Below, piece after piece: positions 1 through 10,384 of a stretch of DNA of 64,000 bases. Source of the DNA: Betaproteobacteria bacterium (GTDB taxonomy: Bacteria > Pseudomonadota > Gammaproteobacteria > Burkholderiales > Casimicrobiaceae); contig JADKEV010000001.1 of assembly GCA_016717855.1 (NCBI GenBank), positions 186,001 to 250,000 on the forward strand, in the 5' to 3' direction. Below the pieces are notes generated by a model, which did no database searches, was not told the origin of the DNA, and saw only the letters and a list, made by a program, of their open reading frames with translations. The position numbers were made by a program, and so were the translations under genes. Positions within the stretch are counted from its first letter, which is position 1. Every line of letters starts with the position of its first letter.

Positions 1-974
<974 letters not shown>

Positions 975-1128
975 CGGGTGGGATCCTTGGGTTTATTGCG
1001 CATATCGAAAGGCAGCCGCCATCCCGCGCAGCCCCGCCCTCGACAACAAAAGCTATTTTCGTGCCAGCGTCTACATTCGGGGGCACCGCCACGATTCCGT
1101 ACGACGAATGCATGTGGCCGTGCCGGAT

Positions 1129-2772
1129 TCAGGCGGGCGCCAAGGCGGCGTGCTTGTGCCCGAACGCGAACTCGCGGCCGGGGGCGGCGGCGAGGAGGGC
1201 GCGGGTATAGGGTTGTTGCGGGTGGGTGAACACGTCGCGGGTGCGGCCCTGCTCGACGATGCGGCCCTTTTCCATCACGATCACGCGGTCGCAGATCTGC
1301 GCGGCGACGCGCAGGTCGTGGGTGATGAACAGCAGGGCCAGGTGCAGGCGCTGCTGGATCTCGGCCAGCAGCTCGAGGATCTGCGCGGCGACCGACACGT
1401 CCAGCGCCGACACGGCTTCGTCGCAGATCAGCAATTCCGGGTCCATCGCCAGGGTCCGGGCGATGCAGATGCGCTGCCGCTGCCCGCCGGAGAATTCGCT
1501 GGGATAGCGGTTCAGCGCCGACGGCGCCAGCCGCACCAGCTCCATCAGCGCCTCGGCGCGCTGCCACGCCGCGGTCCGCGACGCGCCGAAGTTCATCGGC
1601 CCCTCGATGATCGCCGCGCCGACGGTCTGCCGCGGATTGAGCGAGCGGTACGGATCCTGGAACACGATCTGCACCTTCTTGCGCAGCGGCTTGAGCGAGG
1701 CGATCGAGCGGCCGTGCATGTGCTGGCCCAGCACCTCGATATGGCCTGCTGTCGGTTCGATCAGCCGGACGATGCAGCGCGCGACCGTCGACTTGCCGGA
1801 GCCCGACTCGCCGACGATCCCGACCGTCTCGCCGCGCTCGACCGTCAGGTTCACGCCGATCGCCGCGTCGACTTCGCGCTTCCTGCCGAACCAGTTGCGG
1901 CTCACGTACGTCTTCTGCAGGTCGCGCACCAGGAGAACAGGCGCGACCGCCGGCGCCTCGGGCTGGTGCGCGAGTTCGGGCGGCTCGAGGCTGGGCACGG
2001 CATCGAGCAGCATCCGCGTGTAAGCCTCGCGCGGCGACTGCAGCACCTCGAGCTTGGTGCCCTGCTCGACCAGCTTGCCCAGTTGCAGGACGACCACGCG
2101 GTCGGCGATCTCGGCGACGACGCCCATGTCGTGGGTGATGAACAGGACGCCGGTGTTGTGCTCGCGCTGGAGTTGCCGGATCAGGCGCAGGATCTCCGCC
2201 TGCGTCGTGACGTCGAGCGCCGTCGTCGGCTCGTCGGCGATCAGCAGCGCCGGCTCGAGCATCAGCGCCATCGCGATCATGATCCGCTGCCGCTGGCCGC
2301 CGGAGAGCTGGTGCGGGTAGCTCGCGTAGATCCGCTCCGGCTCGGGCAGCTTGACCTGCGCGAAGATGTCGAGGATCTTGCGCCGGCGTTCTTCCGCCGG
2401 CAGCGCCGTGTGCTGGGTCAGCATTTCGTCGACCTGCTCCCCGCACGCCATCACCGGGTTGAGCGCGGTCATCGGCTCCTGGAAGATCATCGACATCCGC
2501 ACCCCGCGCACCGCGCGCAGTTGTTCCGGCGTGTACTTGAGCACGTCCTCGCCCAGCAGCAGCGCCTGGCCCTCGGTGGCGCGGACGTGCGCGGGCAGGA
2601 GGCCCATCACCGTCTGCGCGATGATCGACTTGCCCGACCCCGATTCGCCCAGCAGGCAGACGATCTCGCCGGCGTTGACCGAGAACGAAATGTCGCGCAC
2701 CGCATGCGCGCGGTCGGAACCGTGCGGCAGCGCGACGCCCAGGCCGCTGACGTCGAGCACGACCCGGCTCAC
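1129..2772 (-). CDS. Dipeptide/oligopeptide ABC transporter, fused DppD-DppF type ATPase
   Basis: Energises peptide-type uptake at the inner face of the membrane. The 547-residue protein contains two complete nucleotide-binding domains: Walker A GESGSGKS near residue 42 and again near 317, signatures LSGGQRQRI and FSGGQRQRI, and Walker B segments ending DEPTTALD and DEAVSALD. Fused two-domain ATPases of this kind (YejF/GsiA-like) replace separate D and F subunits. The start is GTG at 2772, eight bases after the permease stop, so it is last in the operon receptor-amidase-permease B-permease C-ATPase. The substrate cannot be read from the sequence. Confidence 0.93.
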   Translation of the reverse strand: MSRVVLDVSGLGVALPHGSDRAHAVRDISFSVNAGEIVCLLGESGSGKSIIAQTVMGLLPAHVRATEGQALLLGEDVLKYTPEQLRAVRGVRMSMIFQEPMTALNPVMACGEQVDEMLTQHTALPAEERRRKILDIFAQVKLPEPERIYASYPHQLSGGQRQRIMIAMALMLEPALLIADEPTTALDVTTQAEILRLIRQLQREHNTGVLFITHDMGVVAEIADRVVVLQLGKLVEQGTKLEVLQSPREAYTRMLLDAVPSLEPPELAHQPEAPAVAPVLLVRDLQKTYVSRNWFGRKREVDAAIGVNLTVERGETVGIVGESGSGKSTVARCIVRLIEPTAGHIEVLGQHMHGRSIASLKPLRKKVQIVFQDPYRSLNPRQTVGAAIIEGPMNFGASRTAAWQRAEALMELVRLAPSALNRYPSEFSGGQRQRICIARTLAMDPELLICDEAVSALDVSVAAQILELLAEIQQRLHLALLFITHDLRVAAQICDRVIVMEKGRIVEQGRTRDVFTHPQQPYTRALLAAAPGREFAFGHKHAALAPA

Positions 2773-2779
2773 CTGGCCC

Positions 2780-3694
2780 TCATTTGCCGCTGCCGCGCTT
2801 GTTGAACTTGGGATCCAGCGTGTCGCGCAAGCCGTCGCCCAGCATGTTTACCGCCAGCACGGTGGCGGCCAGGAAGATGCCCGGGTACAGCACGTTGTGC
2901 GGGTACTGGTTGAACTGGACCCGGCCCTCGGCCATGATGTTGCCCCAGGTCGGGATCTCGGAGGGCAGGCCCACGCCCAGGAACGACAGGATCGACTCGA
3001 CCAGGATCGCCGACGCGCAGACGAACGTGCCCTGCACGATCAGCGGCGCGATTGCGTTGGGCAGGATGTGGCGCAGCATGATCTTCCAGGTCGGCGTGCC
3101 CAGCGCGACCGCGGCTTCGACGTACGGCTCCTCGCGGATCGACAGCACCAGCGAGCGCACCAGCCGGGTCACGCGCGGGATCTCGGGGATCGCGATCGCC
3201 ACGACGACGGTGGTCAGGCTGGCACCCAGCGCCGAGACCAGCGCGATCGCGAGCAATATGCCGGGGATCGCCATCAGCCCGTCCATCACCCGCATCAGGA
3301 TGCCGTCCAGCCAGCGCAAGTAGCCCGCGCACAAGCCGGACAGGCCGCCGAGCGTGAGCGAGACCAGCGCGACGAACAGGCCGACGATCAGCGAAATGCG
3401 CGTGCCGTACAGCACGCGGCTCCAGATGTCGCGCCCGAAGCTGTCGGCGCCCATCCAGAACTCGTGCTTGACCGCGCGCCCGTCGAGCAGCGTGAATTCG
3501 CCGGAGTGGCCTGGCAGCACGTTCATCACGGCCCCGTCCATCACCGCGGGATCGACCGTTCCCATCCACGGCGCGCAGATCGCGACGGCGACCAGCAGCG
3601 CGAGCACGCCCACCCCGATGCGCACCGACCAGTTGCGTGCGACCTTGGACAGTACGCTCGGTCGCTGCGAAACCGGCGAGGCCTCGATGGCCAT
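2780..3694 (-). CDS. Dipeptide/oligopeptide ABC transporter permease, DppC type
   Basis: Inner-membrane permease subunit of 304 residues. It has an N-terminal membrane segment (VGVLALLVAVAICAPW), the DppC-type periplasmic loop with GADSFGRDIWSR, and the EAA loop EPYVEAAVALG...RHILPN that contacts the ATPase. I chose the ATG at 3694 (MAIEASPVSQ): the longer reading from 3781 adds low-complexity basic sequence and overlaps the small ORF upstream. It pairs with the DppB-type permease at 3935-4876 and is followed at once by the fused ATPase. Confidence 0.92.
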   Translation of the reverse strand: MAIEASPVSQRPSVLSKVARNWSVRIGVGVLALLVAVAICAPWMGTVDPAVMDGAVMNVLPGHSGEFTLLDGRAVKHEFWMGADSFGRDIWSRVLYGTRISLIVGLFVALVSLTLGGLSGLCAGYLRWLDGILMRVMDGLMAIPGILLAIALVSALGASLTTVVVAIAIPEIPRVTRLVRSLVLSIREEPYVEAAVALGTPTWKIMLRHILPNAIAPLIVQGTFVCASAILVESILSFLGVGLPSEIPTWGNIMAEGRVQFNQYPHNVLYPGIFLAATVLAVNMLGDGLRDTLDPKFNKRGSGK

Positions 3695-3698
3695 CGTC

Positions 3699-3935
3699 TC
3701 ACTGGACACGAAAGTATCCGCGGGAAAGGGCATACATGCGCCGGGTGCGCGCCGCCGGCATGGCATCCAGCGCGCCGCCATCGCCGGGCGTGCGCGGCGC
3801 GGTGGGCGATGCGGGCGGAGGAATGGCGGGCATCGGCTTCCTCTGGACGTTCTTCAGCTTCTCGCGCACGGTCTGCTGCCGCGGCAGCGGCGAGCGGGGA
3901 CGCCGCGCGACCGAGGGTTTGCGCTGGCTGCCCAT
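3699..3935 (-). CDS. Small basic proline-rich ORF between two permease genes (unrecognised)
   Basis: A 78-codon ORF fills the otherwise unexplained gap between the two permeases. Its ATG (3935) overlaps the upstream permease stop as TGATG, the classic coupling arrangement, and its own stop lies four bases before the ATG of the next permease. The product is rich in Arg, Lys and Pro, with no predicted membrane segment and no motif I recognise. It may be a real small protein, or simply a translated spacer that keeps ribosomes moving from permease B to permease C. Function unknown. Confidence 0.35.
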   Translation of the reverse strand: MGSQRKPSVARRPRSPLPRQQTVREKLKNVQRKPMPAIPPPASPTAPRTPGDGGALDAMPAARTRRMYALSRGYFRVQ

Positions 3936-4876
3936 CAGTAGCGGATCCGCGGATCGAGCACGATGTAGCTCAGGTCCACCAGCAGGTTGATCAGCACGTA
4001 CGCCACCGAGAAGAACAGGATCACGCCCTGGACGACGGGAAAGTCGCGCGCGAGCACCGCGTCGACGGTGAGCTGGCCCAGACCCGGAATCGCGTACACG
4101 GTCTCGGTGACCACGACGCCGCCGATCAGGAGCGCGATGCCGATGCCGATCACCGTGACGATGGGCACCGCGGCATTGGCCAGCGCGTGCTTGATCAGCA
4201 CGCGCACCTCCGGCAGGCCCTTGGAGCGCGCGGTGCGGATGTAATCCTCGGTCAGCGCCTCCGACACCGCCGCCCGCGTGACCCGCGCGATCAGCGCGAT
4301 GTAGATGACGGCCAGCGTGACCGCGGGCAGGATCAGGTGCGAAACGAAGGGCCAGAAGCCCTCGCCGATCCGCTTGTAGCCCTGGACCGGCAGCAGGTTC
4401 AGCTTCAGCGACACGATCCAGATCAGGATGTAGCCCAGCACGAAGACCGGGATGGAGAAGCCCAGCACCGAGAATCCCATCAGGCCGCGATCCAGCCAGC
4501 CGCCGTGCCGCCACGCCGCCAGCACGCCCAGCGGCACCGACACCATGACCGCGAGCACGATGGTGAACAGCGCGAGCATGAACGTCGGCTCCAGCCGCTG
4601 CCCGATCAGCTCGGTGACCGGCAGACGGTAGTAGAACGAGTGGCCGAGGTCGCCGGTGAGGATCGCCTTGAACCAGATGCCGAACTGGATCAGCAGCGGC
4701 TCGTCGAGGCCCAGCGACTTGCGGATATTGGCGATGTCCTCCAGCGTCGCGCTGTTGCCCGCGATCACCGCCGCCGGATCGCCGGGCGTCAGCCGCAGGA
4801 TCAGGAACACCACCACGGCGACCACAAACAGAACGGGGATCACGGCAAGCAGGCGGCGGATCAGGAACTGGAGCAT
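3935..4876 (-). CDS. Dipeptide/oligopeptide ABC transporter permease, DppB type
   Basis: Inner-membrane permease of 313 residues, the normal length for DppB/OppB. It starts with MLQFLIRRLLAVIPVLF and has LTPGDPA shortly after the first membrane helix, as usual in this family. The EAA loop SEALTEDYIRTARSKG with the following RVLIKHAL contacts the ATPase. It lies 95 bases downstream of the amidase gene on the same strand and is probably co-transcribed with it. The stop codon overlaps the start of the small ORF that leads into the DppC-type partner. Confidence 0.93.
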   Translation of the reverse strand: MLQFLIRRLLAVIPVLFVVAVVVFLILRLTPGDPAAVIAGNSATLEDIANIRKSLGLDEPLLIQFGIWFKAILTGDLGHSFYYRLPVTELIGQRLEPTFMLALFTIVLAVMVSVPLGVLAAWRHGGWLDRGLMGFSVLGFSIPVFVLGYILIWIVSLKLNLLPVQGYKRIGEGFWPFVSHLILPAVTLAVIYIALIARVTRAAVSEALTEDYIRTARSKGLPEVRVLIKHALANAAVPIVTVIGIGIALLIGGVVVTETVYAIPGLGQLTVDAVLARDFPVVQGVILFFSVAYVLINLLVDLSYIVLDPRIRY

Positions 4877-4971
4877 GCCTAATTAGAGCATATCGGCGGA
4901 GCGACGGACCGGGTCCGTGGACTTCATCCGGAGCGCCGGCTCGCCATGGGTCGGCGCGCGGGCAGCACCGG

Positions 4972-6384
4972 CTAGTCGGGCTCGCACACCGGCGGCACGT
5001 TCTTCCACAACGGATGCTGCTGTTCCAGCGTGTGCGCGAGTTGCAGGATGCCGAGTTCGTCGCGGTACCGTCCGACGATCTGCACCCCGACCGGCAGCCC
5101 GCCCGCCGCGAATCCGATCGGCGCCGACAGCGCGGGGTGCGCGGTCATCGTGATCCGGAAGCAGCTTTTCATCCAGTCCAGGTAGTTGTCGAGCTTGATG
5201 CCGTTGATCTCGGTCACGTACGGCTGGTCGACCGGGAACGGCAGCACCTGGTTGACCGGCGCGAGCAGGAACTCGTAGCGCTCCATGAAGGCGCGCATGG
5301 TCTCGAACACGCGCGAGTGCTGGCGCGTGGCCTCGACGATCTGCGCGCTGGTGAGTGCCAAGCCGCGCTCGATGTTCCAGACGGCGGTGTCCTTCATCTG
5401 CCCGCGATACTTGTCCAGCAGCGGGCCGTAGAGCTGCGCCATCAGCACGCCGCGCAGCACATCGAAACAGCCATCGGCCTCGGCGAGATCGGGCTCCGCT
5501 TCCTCGACGATGCAGCCCAGCGCCTCGAAGTGCCGGATGCCCGCAGCGACCGCCTCGCCCACCGCGCGCTCGACGGGCAGCCCGCCCAGCGTGGGCGAGT
5601 ACGCGACGCGCACGCCCTTGAAGTCGCGCGCGAGCGGCTTCAGAAACTGGGCCGGATCCTCCCAGATCGCGTTGGGGACGCGCCGGTCGCCGCCTGCCTG
5701 CGCGTAGAGCAGATACGCGGCATCGTGCGCGGTGCGCCCGATCGCGCCATGCACAGCGGTGTTGTTCCACAGGTCGATTGCCGGCCACACCGGCACGCGG
5801 CCCGGCGTCGGCCGCACGCCGACCACATTGCAGAAGTTCGCCGGATTGCGCAACGACGCGCCCAGGTCGGAGCCGTCGGCGAAGGGCAGCATCCGCGTCG
5901 CCACGGCGACGGCGGCGCCGCCGGAGGAGCCGCCGCAGGTCTTGGTCACGTCCCAGGGATTCAGAGTCTTGCCGAATACGGTGTTGAAGGTCTGCGACCC
6001 CAGCGCGAACTCCGGCGTGTTGGTCTTGCCGATGATGACCATGCCGTGCCGGCGGAAGCGCTCGACCATCAGCGTGTCGATGTCGGCGACGTGGTCCTTG
6101 TAGATGGGCGAGCCGAACGTCGTGCGCATGCCCTTGACCCGCTCCATGTCCTTGCAGGCGATGGGGAGGCCGGCGAGCGGGCTCAGGGCCTCGCCCTTCA
6201 TCCGTCGGGCATCGATCGCGTTGGCCTGGCGGTACGCGCCCTCGCCGTCCAGCGTGACGATGGCATTGACCTTCGAATTCACGCGCTCGATCTGCACCAG
6301 ATGCGCATCAAGCACCTCGCGCGCCGAGACCGCCCGCGATTGCAGCTTGACGGAGAGTTCGGCGGCGGACAGGAAATTCAGCAC
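4972..6384 (-). CDS. Amidase-signature family hydrolase
   Basis: Hydrolyses a carboxamide bond (substrate unknown), presumably in the cytoplasm. The 470-residue product has the Ser-cisSer-Lys triad of the amidase-signature family: Lys78 in ACKDMERV, Ser153/154 in CGGSSGGAA, and Ser177 in GSDLGASLRNP. The start is GTG at 6384, preceded by a GAGGGAA-like ribosome binding site; it cannot begin further upstream, because a dispersed repeat lies there. It sits between the receptor gene and the permeases of one peptide importer, which suggests that the imported compound is an amide or amidated peptide. Confidence 0.92.
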   Translation of the reverse strand: MLNFLSAAELSVKLQSRAVSAREVLDAHLVQIERVNSKVNAIVTLDGEGAYRQANAIDARRMKGEALSPLAGLPIACKDMERVKGMRTTFGSPIYKDHVADIDTLMVERFRRHGMVIIGKTNTPEFALGSQTFNTVFGKTLNPWDVTKTCGGSSGGAAVAVATRMLPFADGSDLGASLRNPANFCNVVGVRPTPGRVPVWPAIDLWNNTAVHGAIGRTAHDAAYLLYAQAGGDRRVPNAIWEDPAQFLKPLARDFKGVRVAYSPTLGGLPVERAVGEAVAAGIRHFEALGCIVEEAEPDLAEADGCFDVLRGVLMAQLYGPLLDKYRGQMKDTAVWNIERGLALTSAQIVEATRQHSRVFETMRAFMERYEFLLAPVNQVLPFPVDQPYVTEINGIKLDNYLDWMKSCFRITMTAHPALSAPIGFAAGGLPVGVQIVGRYRDELGILQLAHTLEQQHPLWKNVPPVCEPD

Positions 6385-6411
6385 GGCGTGGTTCCCTCGA
6401 TTCGCGGCGGA

Positions 6412-6500
6412 CCGTAGGATGGGTGGAGCGCAGCGATACCCATCGTGTTCTTCGAAGAACCGCCCCTCACCCCAACCCTCTCCCCGCAAACGGGGAGAGG
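6412..6500. repeat. Composite dispersed repeat (GGTGGAGCG-type unit plus CTCTCCCC hairpin)
   Basis: A unit of about 33 bases, GTAGGATGGGTGGAGCGCAG followed by CGATACCCATC (6412-6444), is joined through a short palindrome (TTCTTCGAAGAA) to a hairpin with arms CCTCTCCCCG (6477-6486) and CGGGGAGAGG (6491-6500). The same composite recurs at 57644-57730. Half units occur at 17969-18116 and 61001-61040. It lies between the receptor and amidase genes and could act as an intra-operon attenuator or RNA-stabilising hairpin. It is non-coding; the open reading through it results only from the receptor frameshift. Confidence 0.85.
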
Positions 6501-6539
6501 GAGCCGATCGCCGGAGCGCTCCGTCTGCCGGCTTTTCCG

Positions 6540-8142
6540 CTACTTGCTGATGTTCCAGTACACGTTCGCCGGCGACTTCACCAGGCCCTTGACGCCCTTG
6601 CGGACGGCGGCCGGATTGATGTACTCGCCCAGGTGCGCATGCGTGCCGATCTCGATCGCGCGCAATTGCGCCGCTTCGGCAAACCCCTTCTTTCTTGGCT
6701 TCGTCGGTTTCACGGGCGAACTGGTCGCGCAACTCTTCGAGCTTGGCGTCTTCCGCCCAGCCGAACCAGCCGCTCTTCGCGCCCGCCGCCTGGAACGCCG
6801 CGTTGGAGATCGGGTTCAGCAGGTCGGCCGAGGTCCACGCGGTCAGGAAGATGTTCCAGCCGCCATCGGCGACCTGGTCTTTCTTGGCGCGCTTGGCGAC
6901 CAGCGATTGCCAGTCCATCGACTGCATGTCGACGGTGAAGCCCGCCTGCCGCAGCAACTGCGTCGCGACCAGCGGCAGCTTGGAAATCGACGCCAGGTCG
7001 GTCGGCCGCATCACCAGAATCGGCTTGCCGTCGTAGCCCGCTTCCTTCAGCAGCGCGCGCGCCTGCTGCATCTTCTTCTCGTCGTAGGCGACGGAGAAGT
7101 AGTCGGTCTTGTTGCTCGCGTACGGCGTGCCGCAGGGGAACATCGACGCGCAGGTCCGCCACAGCGGCTTGCCGTTCAACTGGCCATTGCCGACCTGGGT
7201 GCGCAGGAATGCTTCCTGGTTGATCGCCAGCATCGCGGCGCGGCGGATCTTCGGGTTGTTGAACGGGGTGGCCAGATGGTTGAAGCGCATCATGTACTGG
7301 AAGCCCAGCGGATTGGTGTCGACCAGCTCGATGTCCTTTTCCTTGGCCAGCGATTCGTACTGCTCGAACGCCGGCTGCTCCAGGATGTCGATCTCGCCCT
7401 TGACCAGCGCGTTGTACTGCGTCTGCGGGTCCTTGAGGATCACCCACTCGACGCGGTCGACGAACACCTTCTTGCCGCCCGCCAGGCCTGAGGGCGCGTC
7501 GGCGCGCGGCTTGTAGCCGGCGAACTTCGTGTAGACGATCTTCTCGCCCGGCTTGTACTCGTCGCGCTTGAACACGTACGGGCCGCTGCCGACCTGCTCG
7601 TCGGGGCCGATCTGCTTGTCGCCCGGCGTGTCGGCGAAGCGCTTGGGCATGATGAACGGCACGTTCGAGGACGGCTTGCCCAGCGAGTCGAGCACCAGCC
7701 CGTAGGGCTCCTTCAGGACCATCCGGAAGGTCTTGGCATCGACCGCTTCCCACTTGTCGATGAACGACGCGAGCTTGATGCCCATCGCGTCGCGGGTGCC
7801 CCAGCGCTTGATCGAGGCGATGCAGTCGTCCGAGGTCACCGGCTTGTTGTCGTGGAACAGGAGCCCGTCGCGCAGCGTGAACGTCCACGTCTTCTTGTCC
7901 GGGCTGACCGCATACTTCTCCAGCATCTGCGGCTTGACCACGCTCTTCTCGTCCATCGCGAACAGCGTGTCGTAGATCATGTAGCCGTGGTTGCGGCTCA
8001 TGTAAGCCGTCGTCCAGATCGGGTCGAGGATGGTCAGGTTCGAATGCGGGGTGATGCGCATCACCTTGGTCTGGGCCAGGACGGGCTGGGCTACGGCCAG
8101 TCCGCACAAAAGGCCCAGTGCTGCAAGTTTGGCAAGCTTCAT
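6540..8142 (-). CDS. Peptide-type ABC transporter substrate-binding protein (one probable frameshift)
   Basis: Periplasmic solute-binding protein of the SBP_bac_5 (DppA/OppA) family. It has a Sec signal peptide (about 24 residues, ending VLAQ) and typical segments such as VSPDKKTWTFTLRDGL and VGSGPYVFK. The start at 8142 has a strong GGAGGAG site. As read, the frame is lost after EAKKEG near 6684-6687, at a run of four C on the + strand. Removing one base restores FAEAAQLRAIEIG and a normal C-terminus ending WNISK with TAG at 6540-6542 (about 533 residues). Without the correction the frame runs into the amidase. It is the first gene of the importer operon. Confidence 0.9.
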
Positions 8143-8184
8143 GCTGCTCCTCCGTGAGAATTGCGGGAAACCGGAGGCAGTATA

Positions 8185-8232
8185 GGGAGGGGGTGAGGGG
8201 GCGGGGGCGCGGGGGGGGGGCGGGGGGGGGCG
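8185..8232. repeat. Poly-G-rich tract
   Basis: About 48 bases, almost all G on the + strand, with runs of up to ten, broken by single C, T or A. It lies between the M20 hydrolase stop (8273) and the receptor start (8142), in the region that should hold the importer operon's promoter and leader. Either a true G-quadruplex-prone element or a sequencing/assembly artefact; compare the tract at 10879-10980. Confidence 0.8.
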
Positions 8233-8272
8233 GCCGCCGCCTCCATGCCGGGGACGCCCGCCCGCGGCCGCT

Positions 8273-9547
8273 TCAGTCCCCAGTGGCGACGCCCAGCAAC
8301 CGCAGCGCCGCCAGCGCCATCACCTGCGCGGAGGCGACCATGTCGTCGATGACCACGTACTCGTCCGGCTGGTGCGCGAGATCGAGTATCCCCGGCCCGT
8401 AGGCGATGCAATCGTGCAGATGCCCGATGCGGGCGATGTGCTTCTGGTCGTAGGTGCCGGGCGAGGCGATGAACGCCGGCTCGCGGCCCAGCACGCGGCG
8501 GATCTCGTCGGCCACCGCCTTGACCACCGGCGCGTCGAGCGGCGTGAACGTGGGCAGGAATTCCATCACGTCGCGCACCACGTAGTCGAAGCCCTTCCGC
8601 GTGCGCTTCAACTCGTCGAGCAGCGCGACGATCTCGGCCTTGACATCCTCGATCGGCTCCTCGACCAGGAAGCGGCGGTCGAGCATGGTCCGGCACGAGT
8701 GCGCGACGGTCGGCGCCGGATAGCCGTCGCCCTCGGGCTGGCCGCCGTGGATGCCGTTGATGTTGAGCGTGGAGCGCCGCGCCTCCTTCGGCTCCACCGG
8801 CTGCGCGGTCGTGCGCTCATGCAGCCGCGGCAGCAGTTCGGTCTCCACCTTGTGCAGGAACGCGACCATGTGGCTGATCGCCGAATCGCCGAGGAAGGGC
8901 ATCGAGCCGTGCGCGATCCGGCCTTTGGTCTCCACTTCGCCCCACCACACGCCGCGGTGCCCGATGCACACGCGGTCGACATTGAGCGGCTCGGGGATGA
9001 TCACGTGATCGACGCGCGGCCGGGAAAAGTAGCCCTTGGTCGCCAGGTACCCGACGCCGCCGTAGCCGCCCGATTCCTCGTCGACGGTGCCGGAAATCTC
9101 CAGCGCGCCGGGAAAGCGGATGCCTTCCTCGATGATGGCCTCGATCGCGATCATCGACGCGGCCAGGCCGCCCTTCATGTCGCAGGTGCCGCGGCCGTAG
9201 ACCTTGCCATCCCTGACGACGCCGGCGAACGGGTCCATGGTCCAGCCCGATCCGGCCTCGACCACATCGATGTGCGAATTGAAGTGCACGCAGGGGCCGG
9301 CGCCCGCGCCAGCGAGACGGCCGATGACGTTGGTGCGCGGGTAGCGCGCACTGTCGCCCTTGACGCCTTCGGCGCGCACGTATTCGACCTCATAACCGCG
9401 CCTGCGCAGGCGCTCGCCGACGAACTCCGCGCATGCCGTGTAGGCATCGCCGGGCGGGTTGACCGTGGGAATGCGCACGAGGTCGACGGTCAGCGCGACG
9501 ACCTCATCGCGCTTGGCTTCGATTCGCCGCATCAGCGCTTCGCGCAT
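8273..9547 (-). CDS. M20-family metallohydrolase (ArgE/DapE-like deacylase)
   Basis: Predicted to remove an N-acyl group from an amino acid or a similar compound, using a dinuclear metal centre. The 424-residue product has the M20 motifs FNSHIDVV (first metal ligand and Asp), TCDMKGG (bridging Asp) and DEESGG (catalytic Glu and ligand), and a late HxxG segment near HQPDEYVV. ATG at 9547; the frame stays open upstream, but only by chance antisense to the SPOR gene. It lies upstream of and co-oriented with the importer operon and may process the imported substrate. Exact substrate unknown. Confidence 0.9.
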   Translation of the reverse strand: MREALMRRIEAKRDEVVALTVDLVRIPTVNPPGDAYTACAEFVGERLRRRGYEVEYVRAEGVKGDSARYPRTNVIGRLAGAGAGPCVHFNSHIDVVEAGSGWTMDPFAGVVRDGKVYGRGTCDMKGGLAASMIAIEAIIEEGIRFPGALEISGTVDEESGGYGGVGYLATKGYFSRPRVDHVIIPEPLNVDRVCIGHRGVWWGEVETKGRIAHGSMPFLGDSAISHMVAFLHKVETELLPRLHERTTAQPVEPKEARRSTLNINGIHGGQPEGDGYPAPTVAHSCRTMLDRRFLVEEPIEDVKAEIVALLDELKRTRKGFDYVVRDVMEFLPTFTPLDAPVVKAVADEIRRVLGREPAFIASPGTYDQKHIARIGHLHDCIAYGPGILDLAHQPDEYVVIDDMVASAQVMALAALRLLGVATGD

Positions 9548-9724
9548 GGAATGGTTTCCTCGGTGCAGGTTTACGGAAGGCGGGGGCGCACCGCGGCACC
9601 CTGCCTTGCAGCGGCGACGCAATGCCCGCGCAGTGTACGTGAGCGCCGATGGCCCGGCAATCCGGCCGCGCCAGTGTCCCGCCACGGCAATCTCGCGCAT
9701 AATTGCGCCCAGACCTTTGCCGGA

Positions 9725-10381
9725 ATGGCCACGATGAGGACTTTCGCCGCGCTGCTGCTGGCCGCCAATCTCGCATTCTTCGCCTACACGGAGCTCGACC
9801 AGATGAGCGAGGGCGAGTCCGGCCGCCTGCAGCGGCAGCTCGTCCCGGACAAGATCAAGCTGCTGACTCCGCAGCAGGTGGCGGGACTCGGTCCGGCGAA
9901 AGCCGCGCAGCTGGCCAACGTCTGCCTCGAGTGGGGGGGCTTCACCGACGCCGAGAAAGGCGCCGCGCTGGCCGCGCTCGAGCCGCTGCAGCTGGGCAAG
10001 CAGTTGTCGCAGCGCCGGAGCGAGAGCACGTCGGCGTACTGGGTCTACGTGCCGGCCCTCCCGACGAAGGCCGCGGCGGAAAAGCGCGTCGCCGAACTCA
10101 AGGAGCAGGGCTTGAAGGACTTCTTCATCATGAACGACGGGGCGCAGAAGAACGCGATCTCGCTGGGCGTGTTCAAGTCCGAAGACGCCGCGAACAAGTT
10201 TCTCGGAGCGGTCGCCGAACGCGGCGTGAAGAACGCAAAGGCGGGCGCACGCACCCAGTCCATCCAGCAGACCGTGCTGGTGCTGCGCGACCCGCAACCG
10301 GTGCAGACCGAACAGTTGCAGCAACTCAAGCACGACTTCGCCGGCAGCGAAGTGCGCATCGGCCCCTGCGACAAGACGTGA
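9725..10381 (+). CDS. SPOR-domain protein, membrane-anchored
   Basis: A 218-residue protein with an N-terminal hydrophobic anchor (MRTFAALLLAANLAFFAY) and a C-terminal region of SPOR type (about residues 100-180: YWVYVPALPTKAAAEKRVAELK...FIMNDGAQKNAISLGVF). SPOR domains bind denuded septal peptidoglycan, so the product probably sits in the periplasm, tethered to the inner membrane. The start could be ATG 9725 or 9734; neither has a strong ribosome binding site. It is followed after three bases by the acetyltransferase gene. Its specific role is not known. Confidence 0.75.
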   Translation: MATMRTFAALLLAANLAFFAYTELDQMSEGESGRLQRQLVPDKIKLLTPQQVAGLGPAKAAQLANVCLEWGGFTDAEKGAALAALEPLQLGKQLSQRRSESTSAYWVYVPALPTKAAAEKRVAELKEQGLKDFFIMNDGAQKNAISLGVFKSEDAANKFLGAVAERGVKNAKAGARTQSIQQTVLVLRDPQPVQTEQLQQLKHDFAGSEVRIGPCDKT

Positions 10382-10384
10382 ACC

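Noticed and set aside
2351..4882. 843-residue open frame on the + strand across the permease genes
   Set aside because: Low-complexity Arg/Gln/Asp-rich shadow, antisense to two clear ABC permeases.
4972..8142. A single 1056-residue fusion of substrate-binding protein and amidase
   Set aside because: The join consists of frame-shifted receptor sequence and translated dispersed repeat (6412-6500). A one-base correction at 6684-6687 restores separate, normal-length genes.
8273..10333. A 686-residue version of the M20 hydrolase
   Set aside because: The extra N-terminal part is antisense to the SPOR-domain gene and has no family features; homology begins at the ATG at 9547.
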